Program-made: the position numbers and the translations under genes
Shown here: positions 54,732 through 64,000 of the stretch, piece after piece
How positions within the stretch are numbered: position 1 is the first letter of the stretch
Layout of the letters: each line of letters starts with the position of its first letter
NCBI RefSeq assembly: GCF_014174405.1
Contig: NZ_JACEGA010000001.1
Location: forward strand, 2,013,001 to 2,077,000
Length of the DNA: 64,000 bases
Origin: Variimorphobacter saccharofermentans
GTDB lineage: Bacteria > Bacillota > Clostridia > Lachnospirales > Lachnospiraceae
Direction of reading: 5' to 3'
Notes under the pieces: model-generated
What the model was told of the DNA's origin: nothing
The model's database searches: none
What the model saw: the letters and a program-made list of their open reading frames with translations, nothing else

Positions 54732-55088
54732 TTATCTGCGGTTGGATTTACGAATTGAACGTACTACAAATCCATCAGCAGGAACAGCATCTCCATATGA
54801 TGCATAGATAGCTGCAGTTATTACGGCTACCAATTCATAATTATCACTCAGTTCCAATTCTTCGTTTTCTGCAATTTGTGAAATTACATGATCAACGGAA
54901 CGTCCTTGTGAAGGATTGCTATCATTAAGGAAAGGCTTGATTTTTGTTAAGTATAGAACTAGCAAAATAAAAACTAATATAGCTAAAACAACAACAGCGC
55001 CAAACAAAGTGTCTATATTGATATATTCACTTAAATTGCTACTGGAGAGTATAACGGTTTGGCTTTTAACATACTGCAATATACCCAT
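54732..55088 (-). CDS. OadG-like gamma subunit, small membrane protein
   Basis: 118 residues. One membrane helix (about residues 26-48, with GAVVVLAILVFILLVLYLTKI) precedes an acidic and hydrophilic tail. OadG-family gamma subunits bind Zn and help assemble the sodium-pumping decarboxylase. Here it is next to MmdA-like and biotin protein genes, fitting that family. The start at 55088 has GAGG seven bases upstream. Confidence 0.8.
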   Translation of the reverse strand: MGILQYVKSQTVILSSSNLSEYINIDTLFGAVVVLAILVFILLVLYLTKIKPFLNDSNPSQGRSVDHVISQIAENEELELSDNYELVAVITAAIYASYGDAVPADGFVVRSIRKSNRR

Positions 55089-55102
55089 CATCTCACCTCA
55101 TT

Positions 55103-56539
55103 CTATATGGTACCATGCTTCTTAGCAGGCCGGTTATCCCTCTTGGTAAAAAGCATCTCAAAGGAATAAATTAAATGTTTACGAACCGTATCTGGTTCAA
55201 TAATACTATCAACATAACCACGTTTTGCTGCTGCTTCCGCACTGGATTGTAATTGTGCATATTCTGCAGCCTTTTCCTTTATTACGTTCGAAGCTTCGCC
55301 ATCATACATAATTTGTGCTGCCAGATCCGCATCCATCATTCCGATGCTTGATGATGGTAAAGCGAATACCATATCTGCACCAATATGTTTGGAGTTCATT
55401 GTGATATATGCACTGCCGTAAGCTTTACCGATAATTACGTTCACCTTTGGAATTGTTGCATTAGCAAAAGCATATGTCAATTTTGAAGAAGCAACTGCGA
55501 TGGTTTTTTCTTCTTCTACAGTTGTCTTATAACCATTTACGTTTGTTAGGGTAAGGACGGGAATATTAAATGCATCACAGAAGTTAACAAAACGGGAAGC
55601 TTTATTACATCCATCCGTTGTTAAGGTACCATCAAACCTTTCTATGACCTTACCACTTTCATCCGTTACTTCTGTTCTATTTGCTATCGCACCAACAGTC
55701 ATACCATCTAAACGGATAAATCCAGTTACCATTTCTTTCGCATATTCTGATTTTACTTCAAAGAAATAATGATTATCAGAAATATCAATTAATGCCTTTT
55801 TCGTATCATTAAGTTCAGATGCAATGTTCGTTAATACACGATTTAAATCATCGGTACATTCATCATAGGAAGCATCATCCTCATTACTGGATGGTAAGAT
55901 ACAAATGAGATCACGAATCTTATTTAAGACATCTTGTTCCGTATCACCAACATAATCTACCATGCCGATTTTCGCTTGGAAATCAGCTTTCGAGGTATCC
56001 AGTTTATCTTTATTATTTCCAAGTAGGGAATTCGGGGAATTCACGAACAGATGTGAACTTTTCTTCTCCATAAAAGAAAAATCACTTAAAGAAGACATCA
56101 CAGCTAAACCACCGCCGGCGTTTCCAAATATAGCGGTAATTTGCGGAATAATACCGGAAGCAAGTGTTTGCTTCAGATATATTTCACCAAAGCTGTTTAG
56201 TGCATCGGTTGCCTCCTGAAGTCTTAATCCGGTTGAATCAATCAGACCAATAACAGGAGCCCCAACTTTAAGTGCTAAATCATAGATTTGAATTATCTTT
56301 TTTGCATGCATTTCGCCGATGGAGCCGCCAAGAGATGAAGAATCCTGACTGTATACATATACAGGATTGCCATCTATCAAACCATAACCGGTTATTACTC
56401 CGTCAGCAGGGGATTCCTTCTGATGTAAATTAAAGTCAGTGTTTCTTTTGGTAACTAAAGCGCCGACTTCAACAAAACTATTGTCGTCAAGCAAAGAAGC
56501 TATTCTTTCTCTTGCTGACAATTGTGCTGCACTGCTCAT
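55103..56539 (-). CDS. MmdA-like carboxyltransferase (methylmalonyl-CoA decarboxylase alpha / 12S type)
   Basis: 478 residues with the two crotonase-like halves of acyl-CoA carboxyltransferases. ADGVITGYGLIDGNPVYVYSQDSSSLGGSIGEMHAKKI is in the first half; GNAGGGLAVM is the oxyanion part. KAYGSAYITMNSKHIGADMVFALPSSSIGMMD is in the second. The gene leads the cluster. The substrate may be methylmalonyl-CoA, propionyl-CoA or another acyl-CoA. No beta subunit (the membrane sodium pump OadB/MmdB) is present in the cluster. Confidence 0.9.
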   Translation of the reverse strand: MSSAAQLSARERIASLLDDNSFVEVGALVTKRNTDFNLHQKESPADGVITGYGLIDGNPVYVYSQDSSSLGGSIGEMHAKKIIQIYDLALKVGAPVIGLIDSTGLRLQEATDALNSFGEIYLKQTLASGIIPQITAIFGNAGGGLAVMSSLSDFSFMEKKSSHLFVNSPNSLLGNNKDKLDTSKADFQAKIGMVDYVGDTEQDVLNKIRDLICILPSSNEDDASYDECTDDLNRVLTNIASELNDTKKALIDISDNHYFFEVKSEYAKEMVTGFIRLDGMTVGAIANRTEVTDESGKVIERFDGTLTTDGCNKASRFVNFCDAFNIPVLTLTNVNGYKTTVEEEKTIAVASSKLTYAFANATIPKVNVIIGKAYGSAYITMNSKHIGADMVFALPSSSIGMMDADLAAQIMYDGEASNVIKEKAAEYAQLQSSAEAAAKRGYVDSIIEPDTVRKHLIYSFEMLFTKRDNRPAKKHGTI

Positions 56540-56723
56540 TTTCAGCCCTCCATTTTTTCTATTGTTTAATTAAAATCAATTATCTGCCGATTTTAATTTT
56601 ATAATATTTAAACAGAAAAGGCAAGGATAAATTATGAATGATTGGTTCTTTATGCTACTTCTTGTAACCGTTTACTCTTAGTTAAGTATTATTACAAGTG
56701 AAAATGGGTAATAATGTATTTAT

Positions 56724-57329
56724 TTAGGTAAGAACCCTTTTAATTTTATCTATGCTGAAGCCTTTTCGGAATAAGGATGCGATAAGTTTTTGCTTTTCTT
56801 CGTAGGAAAGTTCTTCCGGAGCTTTTGTTTTCTTCTTAATTGCTTTGCTTATAGCAATAAGTTCAGCATCCTCATTTGTCTCATTGTCATATTCCCTTGT
56901 TAGCAGCTCTTCTATGATATCATCACGAATGCCTTTCTGTTGCAGCTCCCTCTGAATATAATATTTACTTTTCGTATGCATCCTTGAGCGAATGTATGCA
57001 GATGCCATTCTTTCGTCATCTACATATCCATATTCATATAAATAGGTCATGGTCCGATCAATCATGCTATCATTAAAACCATACTCTCTTAATTTATTAC
57101 GTAGCTCTGTATCGGAACGATCAGAAAAATACAGTAAGGATAATGCTTTTGATTTTGCTTTTGCATACATTAATTCTTCAAGTTCTTTATATAGTTCCTT
57201 TGTCATAATCATATTTTCATTAATATGGTACTTATTAATTTCCTTTTGATCGAGTAGGAAGGTATATTCCTCATCAAGATAGACCTGTATTTTGTTCTTT
57301 TTTAACTCCTTTAGAGAAGTAACTAACAT
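56724..57329 (-). CDS. recX: RecA regulator RecX
   Basis: 201 residues with the three-helix repeats of RecX: ALSLLYFSDRSDTELRNKLREYGF, DDERMASAYIRSRMHTKSKYYIQRELQQKGI, and a last repeat FRKGFSIDKI. It inhibits or tunes RecA filaments. It follows recA by 97 bp, with a hairpin between, consistent with lower expression than recA. Confidence 0.93.
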   Translation of the reverse strand: MLVTSLKELKKNKIQVYLDEEYTFLLDQKEINKYHINENMIMTKELYKELEELMYAKAKSKALSLLYFSDRSDTELRNKLREYGFNDSMIDRTMTYLYEYGYVDDERMASAYIRSRMHTKSKYYIQRELQQKGIRDDIIEELLTREYDNETNEDAELIAISKAIKKKTKAPEELSYEEKQKLIASLFRKGFSIDKIKRVLT

Positions 57330-57358
57330 ATTCTATCTTCTCCCTTCTGAATTTAAAG

Positions 57359-57388
57359 GGCTGTTACAAACGCGCATTTGCAACAGCC
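57359..57388 (-). terminator. Hairpin between recA and recX
   Basis: GGCTGTT (57359-57365) and AACAGCC (57382-57388) form a 7-bp stem with a partly paired interior (AAATGCGCGTTT), then CTTTAAATT on the minus strand. It probably reduces read-through from recA into recX. Confidence 0.55.
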
Positions 57389-57426
57389 ACTAAATAATTA
57401 GCAATAGGTTACCGCTTATCAAAATC

Positions 57427-58452
57427 CTATTCTACTACTTCATTATAGTTTTTATCGGAAGGAATGGAGAATTTCTCTCTTACTTTACTTTCGATTTCCT
57501 CCATAATTTCAGGGTTTTCAGCTAAAAATTGCTTAGCATTCTCACGACCCTGTCCAATCTTTGCGTCATTATATGCATACCAAGCACCACTCTTAACTAC
57601 AATACCGGAATCGGCTGCTAAATCCAGAATATCTCCTTCTTTGGATATTCCCTTACCAAACATGATATCAAATTCTGCTTCCTTGAAGGGAGGTGCAATC
57701 TTATTCTTTACTACCTTGATTCGAGTTCTGCTTCCTACTACTTCACCACCCTGTTTCAGTGATTCAATTCTTCTGACATCCATTCGTATAGAAGAATAGA
57801 ACTTCAAAGCACGACCACCGGTAGTTGTCTCAGGATTACCAAACATAATACCGACTTTTTCACGAAGCTGATTAATAAACACTACAATACAATTGGATTT
57901 GCTGATAACGGCAGTTAATTTTCTTAATGCCTGTGACATTAATCTGGCTTGAAGACCAACATGGGAATCTCCCATCTCACCATCAATTTCAGCCTTAGGT
58001 ACTAATGCAGCAACAGAGTCTACAATAATGATATCTACCGCTCCGGAACGAACCATCGTCTCAGTTATCTCTAACGCTTGTTCTCCATTGTCCGGCTGAG
58101 AGATATATAAATTGTCAATATCTACACCAATATTCTTTGCATATACAGGATCCAAAGCATGCTCCGCATCGATAAAGCCTGCAATACCGCCTCTCTTCTG
58201 AACCTCGGCCACCATATGTAGTGCAACGGTTGTCTTACCACTTGCCTCTGGACCATAAATCTCAAGGATTCTTCCCTTAGGTACTCCACCCAAACCAAGT
58301 GCAATATCCAGGCTGATTGATCCGGTAGGAACAGTTTCTATGTTCATATTTGCATTGGTATCGCCCAACTTCATTATGGAACCTTTTCCATATTGTTTTT
58401 CTATCTGCGCAAGTGCAGACTCTAATGCTCTGATCTTATCATCCTTTGCCAT
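57427..58452 (-). CDS. recA: Recombinase RecA
   Basis: 341 residues, usual length. Walker [50 protein letters not shown] and the L2 loop [22 protein letters not shown] are all complete. It drives strand exchange and activates SOS. Its promoter and LexA box are at 58494-58546. Confidence 0.99.
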   Translation of the reverse strand: MAKDDKIRALESALAQIEKQYGKGSIMKLGDTNANMNIETVPTGSISLDIALGLGGVPKGRILEIYGPEASGKTTVALHMVAEVQKRGGIAGFIDAEHALDPVYAKNIGVDIDNLYISQPDNGEQALEITETMVRSGAVDIIIVDSVAALVPKAEIDGEMGDSHVGLQARLMSQALRKLTAVISKSNCIVVFINQLREKVGIMFGNPETTTGGRALKFYSSIRMDVRRIESLKQGGEVVGSRTRIKVVKNKIAPPFKEAEFDIMFGKGISKEGDILDLAADSGIVVKSGAWYAYNDAKIGQGRENAKQFLAENPEIMEEIESKVREKFSIPSDKNYNEVVE

Positions 58453-58493
58453 AAATAATCTCCTTCTGAATGGAGGAAATTCCTCCGGAATAC

Positions 58494-58505
58494 GAACTAA
58501 TGTTC
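58494..58505 (-). promoter_or_regulatory. recA: LexA/SOS box for recA
   Basis: GAAC-TAAT-GTTC is the Firmicute SOS box core. It lies a few bases downstream of the -10, covering the transcription start, and so recA is predicted to be LexA-repressed. Confidence 0.8.
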
Positions 58506-58517
58506 TTATTTTCCTTT

Positions 58518-58546
58518 ATCATAACTTATTTGAGAAGGAATGTCAA
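58518..58546 (-). promoter_or_regulatory. recA: recA promoter
   Basis: On the minus strand TTGACA (58546-58541), a 17-base spacer and TATGAT (58523-58518) form a strong promoter. Between the LexA box and the start codon lies the dyad GGAGGAA-T-TTCCTCC (58473-58487), possibly a hairpin. The rest of the 348-bp gap towards ilvA (58547-58800) shows only AT-rich sequence. Confidence 0.8.
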
Positions 58547-58800
58547 TACATAAAACAATAGCCAAGGCAAACTGATGCCAAGTAACTAATCATTTTACCT
58601 CGAACCATTTCCTTCTGCAGTCACCTTATTATATCCTATACATGGACAGATGACGACTTGATTTCATATATAATGGGTACTCATTTGAACAATAGAAATA
58701 ACAGAATATAAAGATGTTTCTATTATATCAATACCCTGTCCCTTTGTAAATGACTGCCATTCAAAAATAATAAATAAAGATTTTAAAATTATTTATGTAA

Positions 58801-60018
58801 TTAATACAACTGATTCGGTTGGCAGAGCTTTGGATTATAACCATGATCAATGAGAGCCTGGACAATTTCCTGCTTATGTTCATGACCAAAGGTTTCCATC
58901 GTTATGGTTAACTCAACAGCAGCATTACGATTAATGCTTACAAACTGATTATGATCCAGTCGAATGACATTTCCCTTAGCCTGGGCAATGATGGTAGCAA
59001 CATTGACCAACTCTCCCGGTCTGTCAGGAAGTTGAACTGATACCGTAAATACACGTCCTCTTTGGATTAATCCATGCTGTACAATCGATGAAACAGTGAT
59101 AATATCCATATTACCACCACTGAGGATGGATACTACTTTTTTATCTTTGCAATTCAGATGCTTTAATGCAGCAACGCTTAACAATCCGGAATTCTCAACA
59201 ACCATTTTATGATTTTCAAGAATATCAAGGAAGTTTACAATTAATTCTTTATCTTCTACGGTAATAATATCATCAACATTTTCTTGAATATAAGGGAAAA
59301 CCACATCTCCAGGGGTCTTAACGGCGGTACCGTCTGCGATGGTATCCACATTTGGCAGGGTTACTACATGTCCTGCTTTTAAGGATTCCTTCATACAGGC
59401 AGCTCCAGCCGGTTCTACACCAATCACCTTAATATTAGGATTTAGCATCTTTGCCAAGGTGGCAACACCAGCGAGTAAACCGCCTCCACCAACAGGAGCC
59501 AGTATAATGTCAACCGTGGGTAAATCCTTAAAAATCTCCATTGCAATGGTGCCCTGTCCAGTAGCGATTATTTCATCATTAAATGGATGAATAAAGGTAT
59601 ATCCATTCTCCTCTGCCAGTTTATATGCATATTGACATGCTTCATCATACACATTTCCGTAAAGAATTACCTCTGCACCGTAACTTTTCGTCCGATTCAC
59701 CTTGATTAAGGGTGTTGTGGAAGGCATAACAATGATTGCTCTTGCATTATAAAGTTTGGCTGCATAAGCAACACCTTGAGCATGATTCCCGGCAGATGCG
59801 GTAATAAGGCCACGCTTTCTTTCCTCTTTAGTAAGAGTACTGATTTTATAATACGCGCCTCGAACCTTATATGCTCCTGTAAACTGCATATTTTCCGGCT
59901 TCAGATAGACTTTATTACCGGTTATTTCGGAAAAATAATCGCTATATACCAATTCTGTACGTAAAATAACTTTTTTGACCGCTTCCGTTGCTTCTTCAAA
60001 TTTATCCAGTGTCATCAC
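58801..60018 (-). CDS. ilvA: Threonine dehydratase (ammonia-lyase)
   Basis: 405 residues. The PLP domain has FTGAYKVRGAYYK (Schiff-base Lys), SAGNHAQGVAY and PVGGGGLLAG. A C-terminal ACT-like domain (FTVSVQLPDRPGELVNVATII) ends the protein. It deaminates threonine to 2-oxobutyrate, either for isoleucine synthesis or catabolism. The single ACT domain fits the clostridial TdcB/IlvA2 type. No branched-chain gene is near and no T-box leader was seen upstream. Confidence 0.93.
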   Translation of the reverse strand: MMTLDKFEEATEAVKKVILRTELVYSDYFSEITGNKVYLKPENMQFTGAYKVRGAYYKISTLTKEERKRGLITASAGNHAQGVAYAAKLYNARAIIVMPSTTPLIKVNRTKSYGAEVILYGNVYDEACQYAYKLAEENGYTFIHPFNDEIIATGQGTIAMEIFKDLPTVDIILAPVGGGGLLAGVATLAKMLNPNIKVIGVEPAGAACMKESLKAGHVVTLPNVDTIADGTAVKTPGDVVFPYIQENVDDIITVEDKELIVNFLDILENHKMVVENSGLLSVAALKHLNCKDKKVVSILSGGNMDIITVSSIVQHGLIQRGRVFTVSVQLPDRPGELVNVATIIAQAKGNVIRLDHNQFVSINRNAAVELTITMETFGHEHKQEIVQALIDHGYNPKLCQPNQLY

Positions 60019-60135
60019 ACTAATCCTCCATTCTTACAATTCCTGTAGACTTAGGTCTTCACATTTATTCATAATGCGAAAATCATGCGTTTACACTATC
60101 ATCCATGATTATGGACTCTCACATATTTTTATTGT

Positions 60136-61068
60136 TTATTCATTTCTTTGAAATAAAGCATTGATAAAATCATTTGCATTAAACTTCTGAAGATCATCAA
60201 TTTTCTCGCCAATACCTATATATTTCACTGGTATGCCAAGTTCGGACTGGATAGCAATTGCAATTCCACCCTTTGCTGTTCCATCCAGCTTTGTTAATAC
60301 AATACCGGTAATATCGGCAACCTCATTGAATTCCTTGGCCTGTGCCAGTGCGTTTTGTCCAGTGGTTCCGTCAAGTACCACAAGGGTTTCACGATAAGCT
60401 TCCGGATATTCTCTTTCAATCACTCGATTAATCTTTTTTAACTCCTCCATAAGATTTTTCTTATTATGAAGTCTTCCGGCAGTATCACATAATAAAATAT
60501 CAACGTTTCTTGATTTTGCTGCTGTAACGGCATCATAGATTACTGCTGCAGGATCGGAACCTTCCTTCTGTGCAATAATATCAACATTTGCTCGATGTGC
60601 CCATTCTGTCAACTGCTCGATAGCAGCCGCCCGGAAGGTATCTGCCGCCGCTACCATAACCTTTTTCCCCTGCTCCTTCATCTGACCGGCCAATTTCCCT
60701 ACAGAAGTAGTTTTACCTACCCCATTCACTCCAATTAGAAGAACCACTGATTTTCTGGTTTCAAAATCGTAGGCATTTTCAGAAAGCTGCATTTGCTCCA
60801 TCATACTGTTTATTAAAAGCTGCCTGCACTCAGATGGATCCTTTATTTTATTCTCCTTCACCTTCTCTCTGAGATTCTCAATAATTGCAGTCGTTGTATT
60901 AATGCCTAGATCAGCCATAATAAGTGTTTCTTCCAATTCCTCATAGAAATCATCATCTATGCTGGAAAAACCACTGAAGATAGCGTCAATACCATGTGCA
61001 ATACTATTTCTTGTTTTAGATAATCCCTGTACTAACTTACTAAAAAATCCTGTTTTATTCTCTCCCAT
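60136..61068 (-). CDS. ftsY: SRP receptor GTPase FtsY
   Basis: 310 residues. The NG domain starts after a very short N terminus (MGENKTGFFSKLVQGLSKTRNS), with VNGVGKTTSVGKLAGQM, DTAGRLHNK and TKLDGTAKGG. FtsY docks the Ffh-ribosome complex at the membrane. It follows smc by 59 bp. The short form without a long acidic A domain is usual in Firmicutes. Confidence 0.97.
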   Translation of the reverse strand: MGENKTGFFSKLVQGLSKTRNSIAHGIDAIFSGFSSIDDDFYEELEETLIMADLGINTTTAIIENLREKVKENKIKDPSECRQLLINSMMEQMQLSENAYDFETRKSVVLLIGVNGVGKTTSVGKLAGQMKEQGKKVMVAAADTFRAAAIEQLTEWAHRANVDIIAQKEGSDPAAVIYDAVTAAKSRNVDILLCDTAGRLHNKKNLMEELKKINRVIEREYPEAYRETLVVLDGTTGQNALAQAKEFNEVADITGIVLTKLDGTAKGGIAIAIQSELGIPVKYIGIGEKIDDLQKFNANDFINALFQRNE

Positions 61069-61127
61069 ATATAACCATGCCTTTCATTATTACCTGTTTC
61101 ATTATGTTTATGTTATGCATCTAAGTA

Positions 61128-64000
61128 TTATTTATCCAATTCGTTTTCAATCAGATTAACCGATACCAGAGTGGATACCCCTTTTTCCTGCATTGTAATA
61201 CCATATAGAATATCTGCGGCCGCCATGGTACCCCTTCGATGAGTAATTATTAAAAACTGCGTATCCTTAGATAATTTATGAAGATATTTTGCATATCTGT
61301 TAACATTGGAATCATCCAAAGCAGCCTCAATCTCATCCAGGAGACAGAAGGGTGAAGGCTTCAAGTTCTGAATAGCAAACAACAAGGAAATAGCAGTAAG
61401 AGCCTTTTCACCACCGGAAAGCTGCATCATATTCTGAAGCTTTTTCCCCGGGGGTTGAGCATTGATCTTAATTCCTGCCTCCAGAATGTCCTCCTCCTCG
61501 GTTAATTCAAGATCTGCCTTACCTCCGCCAAATAATTCTTTGAACACAAGATCAAATTGCTCATTAATGGCTTTGAATTTCTCTTGGAACTGAAGCCGCA
61601 TCTCCGTATCTAATTCATGAATTATTTGAAGCAGAGTTTCTTCGGCATTCTTTAAATCCTCTTTTTGAGTATTTAAGAAATCATACCGCTCGGAAAGGTT
61701 TTTATAATCCTCAATCGCATTAACATTGACATCACCAAGCTCTTTTATCTTCCCTTTTATTTCAGCGATCTGTTTCTTGACCTGTGCAAGGCTGATCTCT
61801 GGATCAATTGGATATTCTAGTGCCGTGGTATAAGTTAATTCATATTCCTCCCACATATAACTCATCTGTATATCAGATTGTTCGATTAGTTTCTCTCTTT
61901 GACCAGTCAAACGATAACATTCCTTGTCGAGCTCATTCATTCTGGTAGAAAGCTCTTCCCGTTTTGTAAAGAAGTTCTTGTGAATACTAGTAATACGTTC
62001 TCGCTCCAAAGTTTTTTCTTTAATTTGAGCTTCCAGTTCAATAATTGCTTCCTGATATTCATTAATTTTAGAACTTATCTGTGAAATCATCTGGTTCTTT
62101 TCTTCCACAATCTGGTGTGCTTTCTGAATATCTGATTTTAATGTTGCTTCTTCCTCATATAATCTCTCAATTTCGCGTTTTACACGCTTCACATTTTCCA
62201 AAATGAACTGGCTGTTCTGTTCAAAGGAGGATAACTGTAGCTTTAGGTCCGCTGCTTTTTCATTGGCTGCTTGCTCCTTTTTGCGTTCCTCCTCTAGAAG
62301 CTTAGTCAGCATTTCAATTTGAGATTCTTTTTCTTTGTTTAAGAGTGTATTTTGCGAAAGAGATTCGTTCAATTTCGCCAGGTTGTCCTTGAGATCTCTC
62401 GCCTGTAGCTCAATTTCCTGTAATTCTTTCGTATATTCCAGATATATTTCTTCTGCCTCAGCTTTTTTGGTATATTCACGGTCCAAATTCATTTTTGCCG
62501 TGTTTTGCTCCAGATATTTTTCCTGCAGAATTTGCTTAATTTCATCAAGCTTCTGACGTAAGGAGATTCTATTCTCCTTCACTTCCTCTTTGCTTCGTAG
62601 CAGTTCCTTAGTCTGTTTTTCTAAGGAAGCTACAAACGCCTCCATCTCTTCAATTTCACGACGTCTACCCAGTAGATTACTTGAGTTCTTATATGCACCA
62701 CCGGAAATGGATCCTCCAGGAGTTAGTAATTCTCCTTCCAGAGTCACTATACGAAGACTGTAATGATATTTTTTCGCTATGGATGTAGCATGATCCATAT
62801 CATCCACTACAATAATTCTACCAAGAAGATGGTCAATTAATGCATGAAATTTCGGTTCAGTATCTACAAGCTTACTTGCAATACCAAGTATGCCAGCTTC
62901 TTTTAATACCTTATCATTCTGCAAACCAGAACCGGATGAAATATTAGTCAATGGCAGAAAGGTCGCTCTGCCAAATTTGTTTTGCTTTAAATAATTAATC
63001 AGGTTCTTTGCTGTGGTTTCATCTTCCGTAACAATATTCTGAATGGTTCCGCCCAGAGCCGTCTCAATTGCTGTTTCATAGGCCTTATCAACCTTTATGA
63101 TGTCAGCCACAACCCCAATAATACCAGGCATCTGAGTCTTTTTTTCCATAACCTTTTTAATACTGTTTCCATATCCCTCATATCGTTCTGTTAAGTTCAT
63201 TAAGGATTCCAGACGGGATTTTTCTCCCAGATAACGGGATTGTAACTCATTATATTTCGTATTAATCTGATCAAGCTGAGTTTGTGTATCGGCAATTGCC
63301 TGCTCGATTGAACCGCTTTCCTGAGTATAACCCGTAATAAGCTCAGAAATCTGCTGAAGCTTTTCCTTATATACCTCTATGGTCTCAAGATAAAGACTCT
63401 CTTCACTTTTATTCTTTAAGATCCGTTGATTAAGTTCCGCTTTTCTTATGTTATTCTGTTCCAGCATCGTCTCGTAGCGCTGAATATTACTTTTAATCCC
63501 GGAATTAATATTTAAATGGTTAAAGATATTATTATTGCAGTCCTCAATTTCTCTTGTATACTGTCCAATATTTTCTTTGATTTGCTCTAATTCTTCAAGG
63601 GCAGCACTAAGGACATCATCCATTTCAGCTATTTTTGCATCAATGGCTGACTTTTCACTTAAATATTTGGCTTCCTCATCTTTCTTTGCGGAGATTTCAC
63701 TATGATGTGCTTCAATGCGATTTTGTATGTATTCATCATTTTGCTGAACAGATAGAATTTGCTCATTAAGAACCTTAATTTCTCCTTCTGCCTTTTCCTT
63801 GGACAGCTTTAATTCATTATAACTATTCCTATCTGCTTCAATTGCTGTATCACAATCTTCTAATTGATGTTCCAGACGAAGATATTCTTCCTTTGTATTC
63901 TCATACTCTAGCTTTGTCTGTTCAAAATCCGAAGAAGCAATCTTCAGCTTTTCTTCCACCTGTTCCTTGGAAAGCCGTATTTTATCATATTCCTTTAGAA
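61128..64000 (-). CDS. smc: Chromosome segregation protein SMC (partial; N terminus beyond window)
   Basis: About 957 codons are visible and the frame is open to the right edge, so the N-terminal Walker A is outside. Two long coiled coils flank the hinge (GIIGVVADIIKVDKAYETAIETALGG). The C-terminal head contains LSGGEKALTAISLLFAIQ (signature) and PFCLLDEIEAALDDSNV (Walker B). SMC with ScpAB compacts and segregates the chromosome. A GTG at 63959 is internal and not the start. Confidence 0.97.
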   Translation of the reverse strand, partial: LKEYDKIRLSKEQVEEKLKIASSDFEQTKLEYENTKEEYLRLEHQLEDCDTAIEADRNSYNELKLSKEKAEGEIKVLNEQILSVQQNDEYIQNRIEAHHSEISAKKDEEAKYLSEKSAIDAKIAEMDDVLSAALEELEQIKENIGQYTREIEDCNNNIFNHLNINSGIKSNIQRYETMLEQNNIRKAELNQRILKNKSEESLYLETIEVYKEKLQQISELITGYTQESGSIEQAIADTQTQLDQINTKYNELQSRYLGEKSRLESLMNLTERYEGYGNSIKKVMEKKTQMPGIIGVVADIIKVDKAYETAIETALGGTIQNIVTEDETTAKNLINYLKQNKFGRATFLPLTNISSGSGLQNDKVLKEAGILGIASKLVDTEPKFHALIDHLLGRIIVVDDMDHATSIAKKYHYSLRIVTLEGELLTPGGSISGGAYKNSSNLLGRRREIEEMEAFVASLEKQTKELLRSKEEVKENRISLRQKLDEIKQILQEKYLEQNTAKMNLDREYTKKAEAEEIYLEYTKELQEIELQARDLKDNLAKLNESLSQNTLLNKEKESQIEMLTKLLEEERKKEQAANEKAADLKLQLSSFEQNSQFILENVKRVKREIERLYEEEATLKSDIQKAHQIVEEKNQMISQISSKINEYQEAIIELEAQIKEKTLERERITSIHKNFFTKREELSTRMNELDKECYRLTGQREKLIEQSDIQMSYMWEEYELTYTTALEYPIDPEISLAQVKKQIAEIKGKIKELGDVNVNAIEDYKNLSERYDFLNTQKEDLKNAEETLLQIIHELDTEMRLQFQEKFKAINEQFDLVFKELFGGGKADLELTEEEDILEAGIKINAQPPGKKLQNMMQLSGGEKALTAISLLFAIQNLKPSPFCLLDEIEAALDDSNVNRYAKYLHKLSKDTQFLIITHRRGTMAAADILYGITMQEKGVSTLVSVNLIENELDK

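Noticed and set aside
56632..56680. Short plus-strand ORF (MNDWFFMLLLVTVYS) upstream of recX stop
   Set aside because: Fifteen codons with a weak ribosome binding site and no gene following on the plus strand; probably chance.
60019..60135. T-box or other amino-acid leader upstream of ilvA
   Set aside because: No T-box consensus, specifier stem or terminator/antiterminator pair could be identified in this short gap.
63959..63961. GTG at 63959 as the smc start codon
   Set aside because: The frame stays open and coiled-coil-like to the window edge, and an SMC without its Walker A head would be non-functional.

Overview
The window is low-GC and gene-dense, and almost everything reads leftwards on the minus strand. 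Gene content points to an anaerobic, spore-forming clostridium of the Lachnospiraceae type. It carries spoIVA with a sigma-E-like promoter, the clostridial ylmE/sepF cluster, MinCDE together with RodA/PBP2/MreBCD, a biotin-dependent carboxyltransferase cluster, and Shine-Dalgarno-rich starts. I infer the family from gene order and protein style, not from a database match. No rRNA, tRNA, CRISPR array or intact transposase gene was seen.

Layout. (1) 1-3.6 kb is an accessory patch, mostly on the plus strand. It holds a DUF2087 regulator broken into three overlapping reading frames, a second small DUF2087 protein, a short-chain dehydrogenase, a MarR regulator, and a C-terminally truncated relative of HgcA, the mercury-methylation corrinoid protein. 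A BlaI-type repressor with two matching operators but no BlaR1 sensor faces it. (2) 3.6-11.4 kb holds a DUF4143 ATPase, rluD, lspA, aroB, ylmH, sepF, yggS/ylmE and a HlyD-like membrane protein. (3) 11.6-14 kb holds a DUF378 protein, a small P-loop protein, a DacF-type carboxypeptidase and methylglyoxal synthase. (4) 14-23.6 kb is the cell-shape and division-site block: radC, mreB, mreC, mreD, PBP2, minC, minD, minE, rodA. (5) 23.9-33.5 kb holds mutS-mutL-miaA-ynbB, RNase HI and a membrane-anchored MutS-like ATPase. (6) 33.7-40.3 kb holds an SH3/NlpC wall hydrolase, spoIVA, gpsA, plsY and der. (7) 40.3-50.2 kb is the translation and secretion block: DUF512 radical SAM protein, pgeF, yraN, flhX, rnhB, rbgA, lepB, rplS, trmD, rimM, khpA, rpsP, ffh, ylxM. 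(8) 50.2-64 kb holds an HPt/hybrid-kinase pair, the carboxyltransferase cluster, recX-recA, ilvA, ftsY and the C-terminal part of smc.

Most interesting non-coding structure. A roughly 145-186 bp imperfect palindrome occurs twice (9804-9989 and 43252-43396), each time about 14 bp after a stop codon and inside an operon-like gene string. A different 216 bp near-palindrome (37019-37234) sits beside a tandem array of about 85 bp units between gpsA and spoIVA. Regulatory sites that can be read directly include a recA promoter with a LexA box, a perfect-spacing ylxM-ffh promoter followed by a 13-bp inverted repeat that buries the ribosome binding site, a NlpC promoter, a mutS promoter, and several terminators.

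The best candidates for something undescribed are the truncated HgcA-like protein in its MarR/SDR operon, the paired post-stop-codon palindromes, and the doubly split DUF2087 gene with two ATGA junctions.
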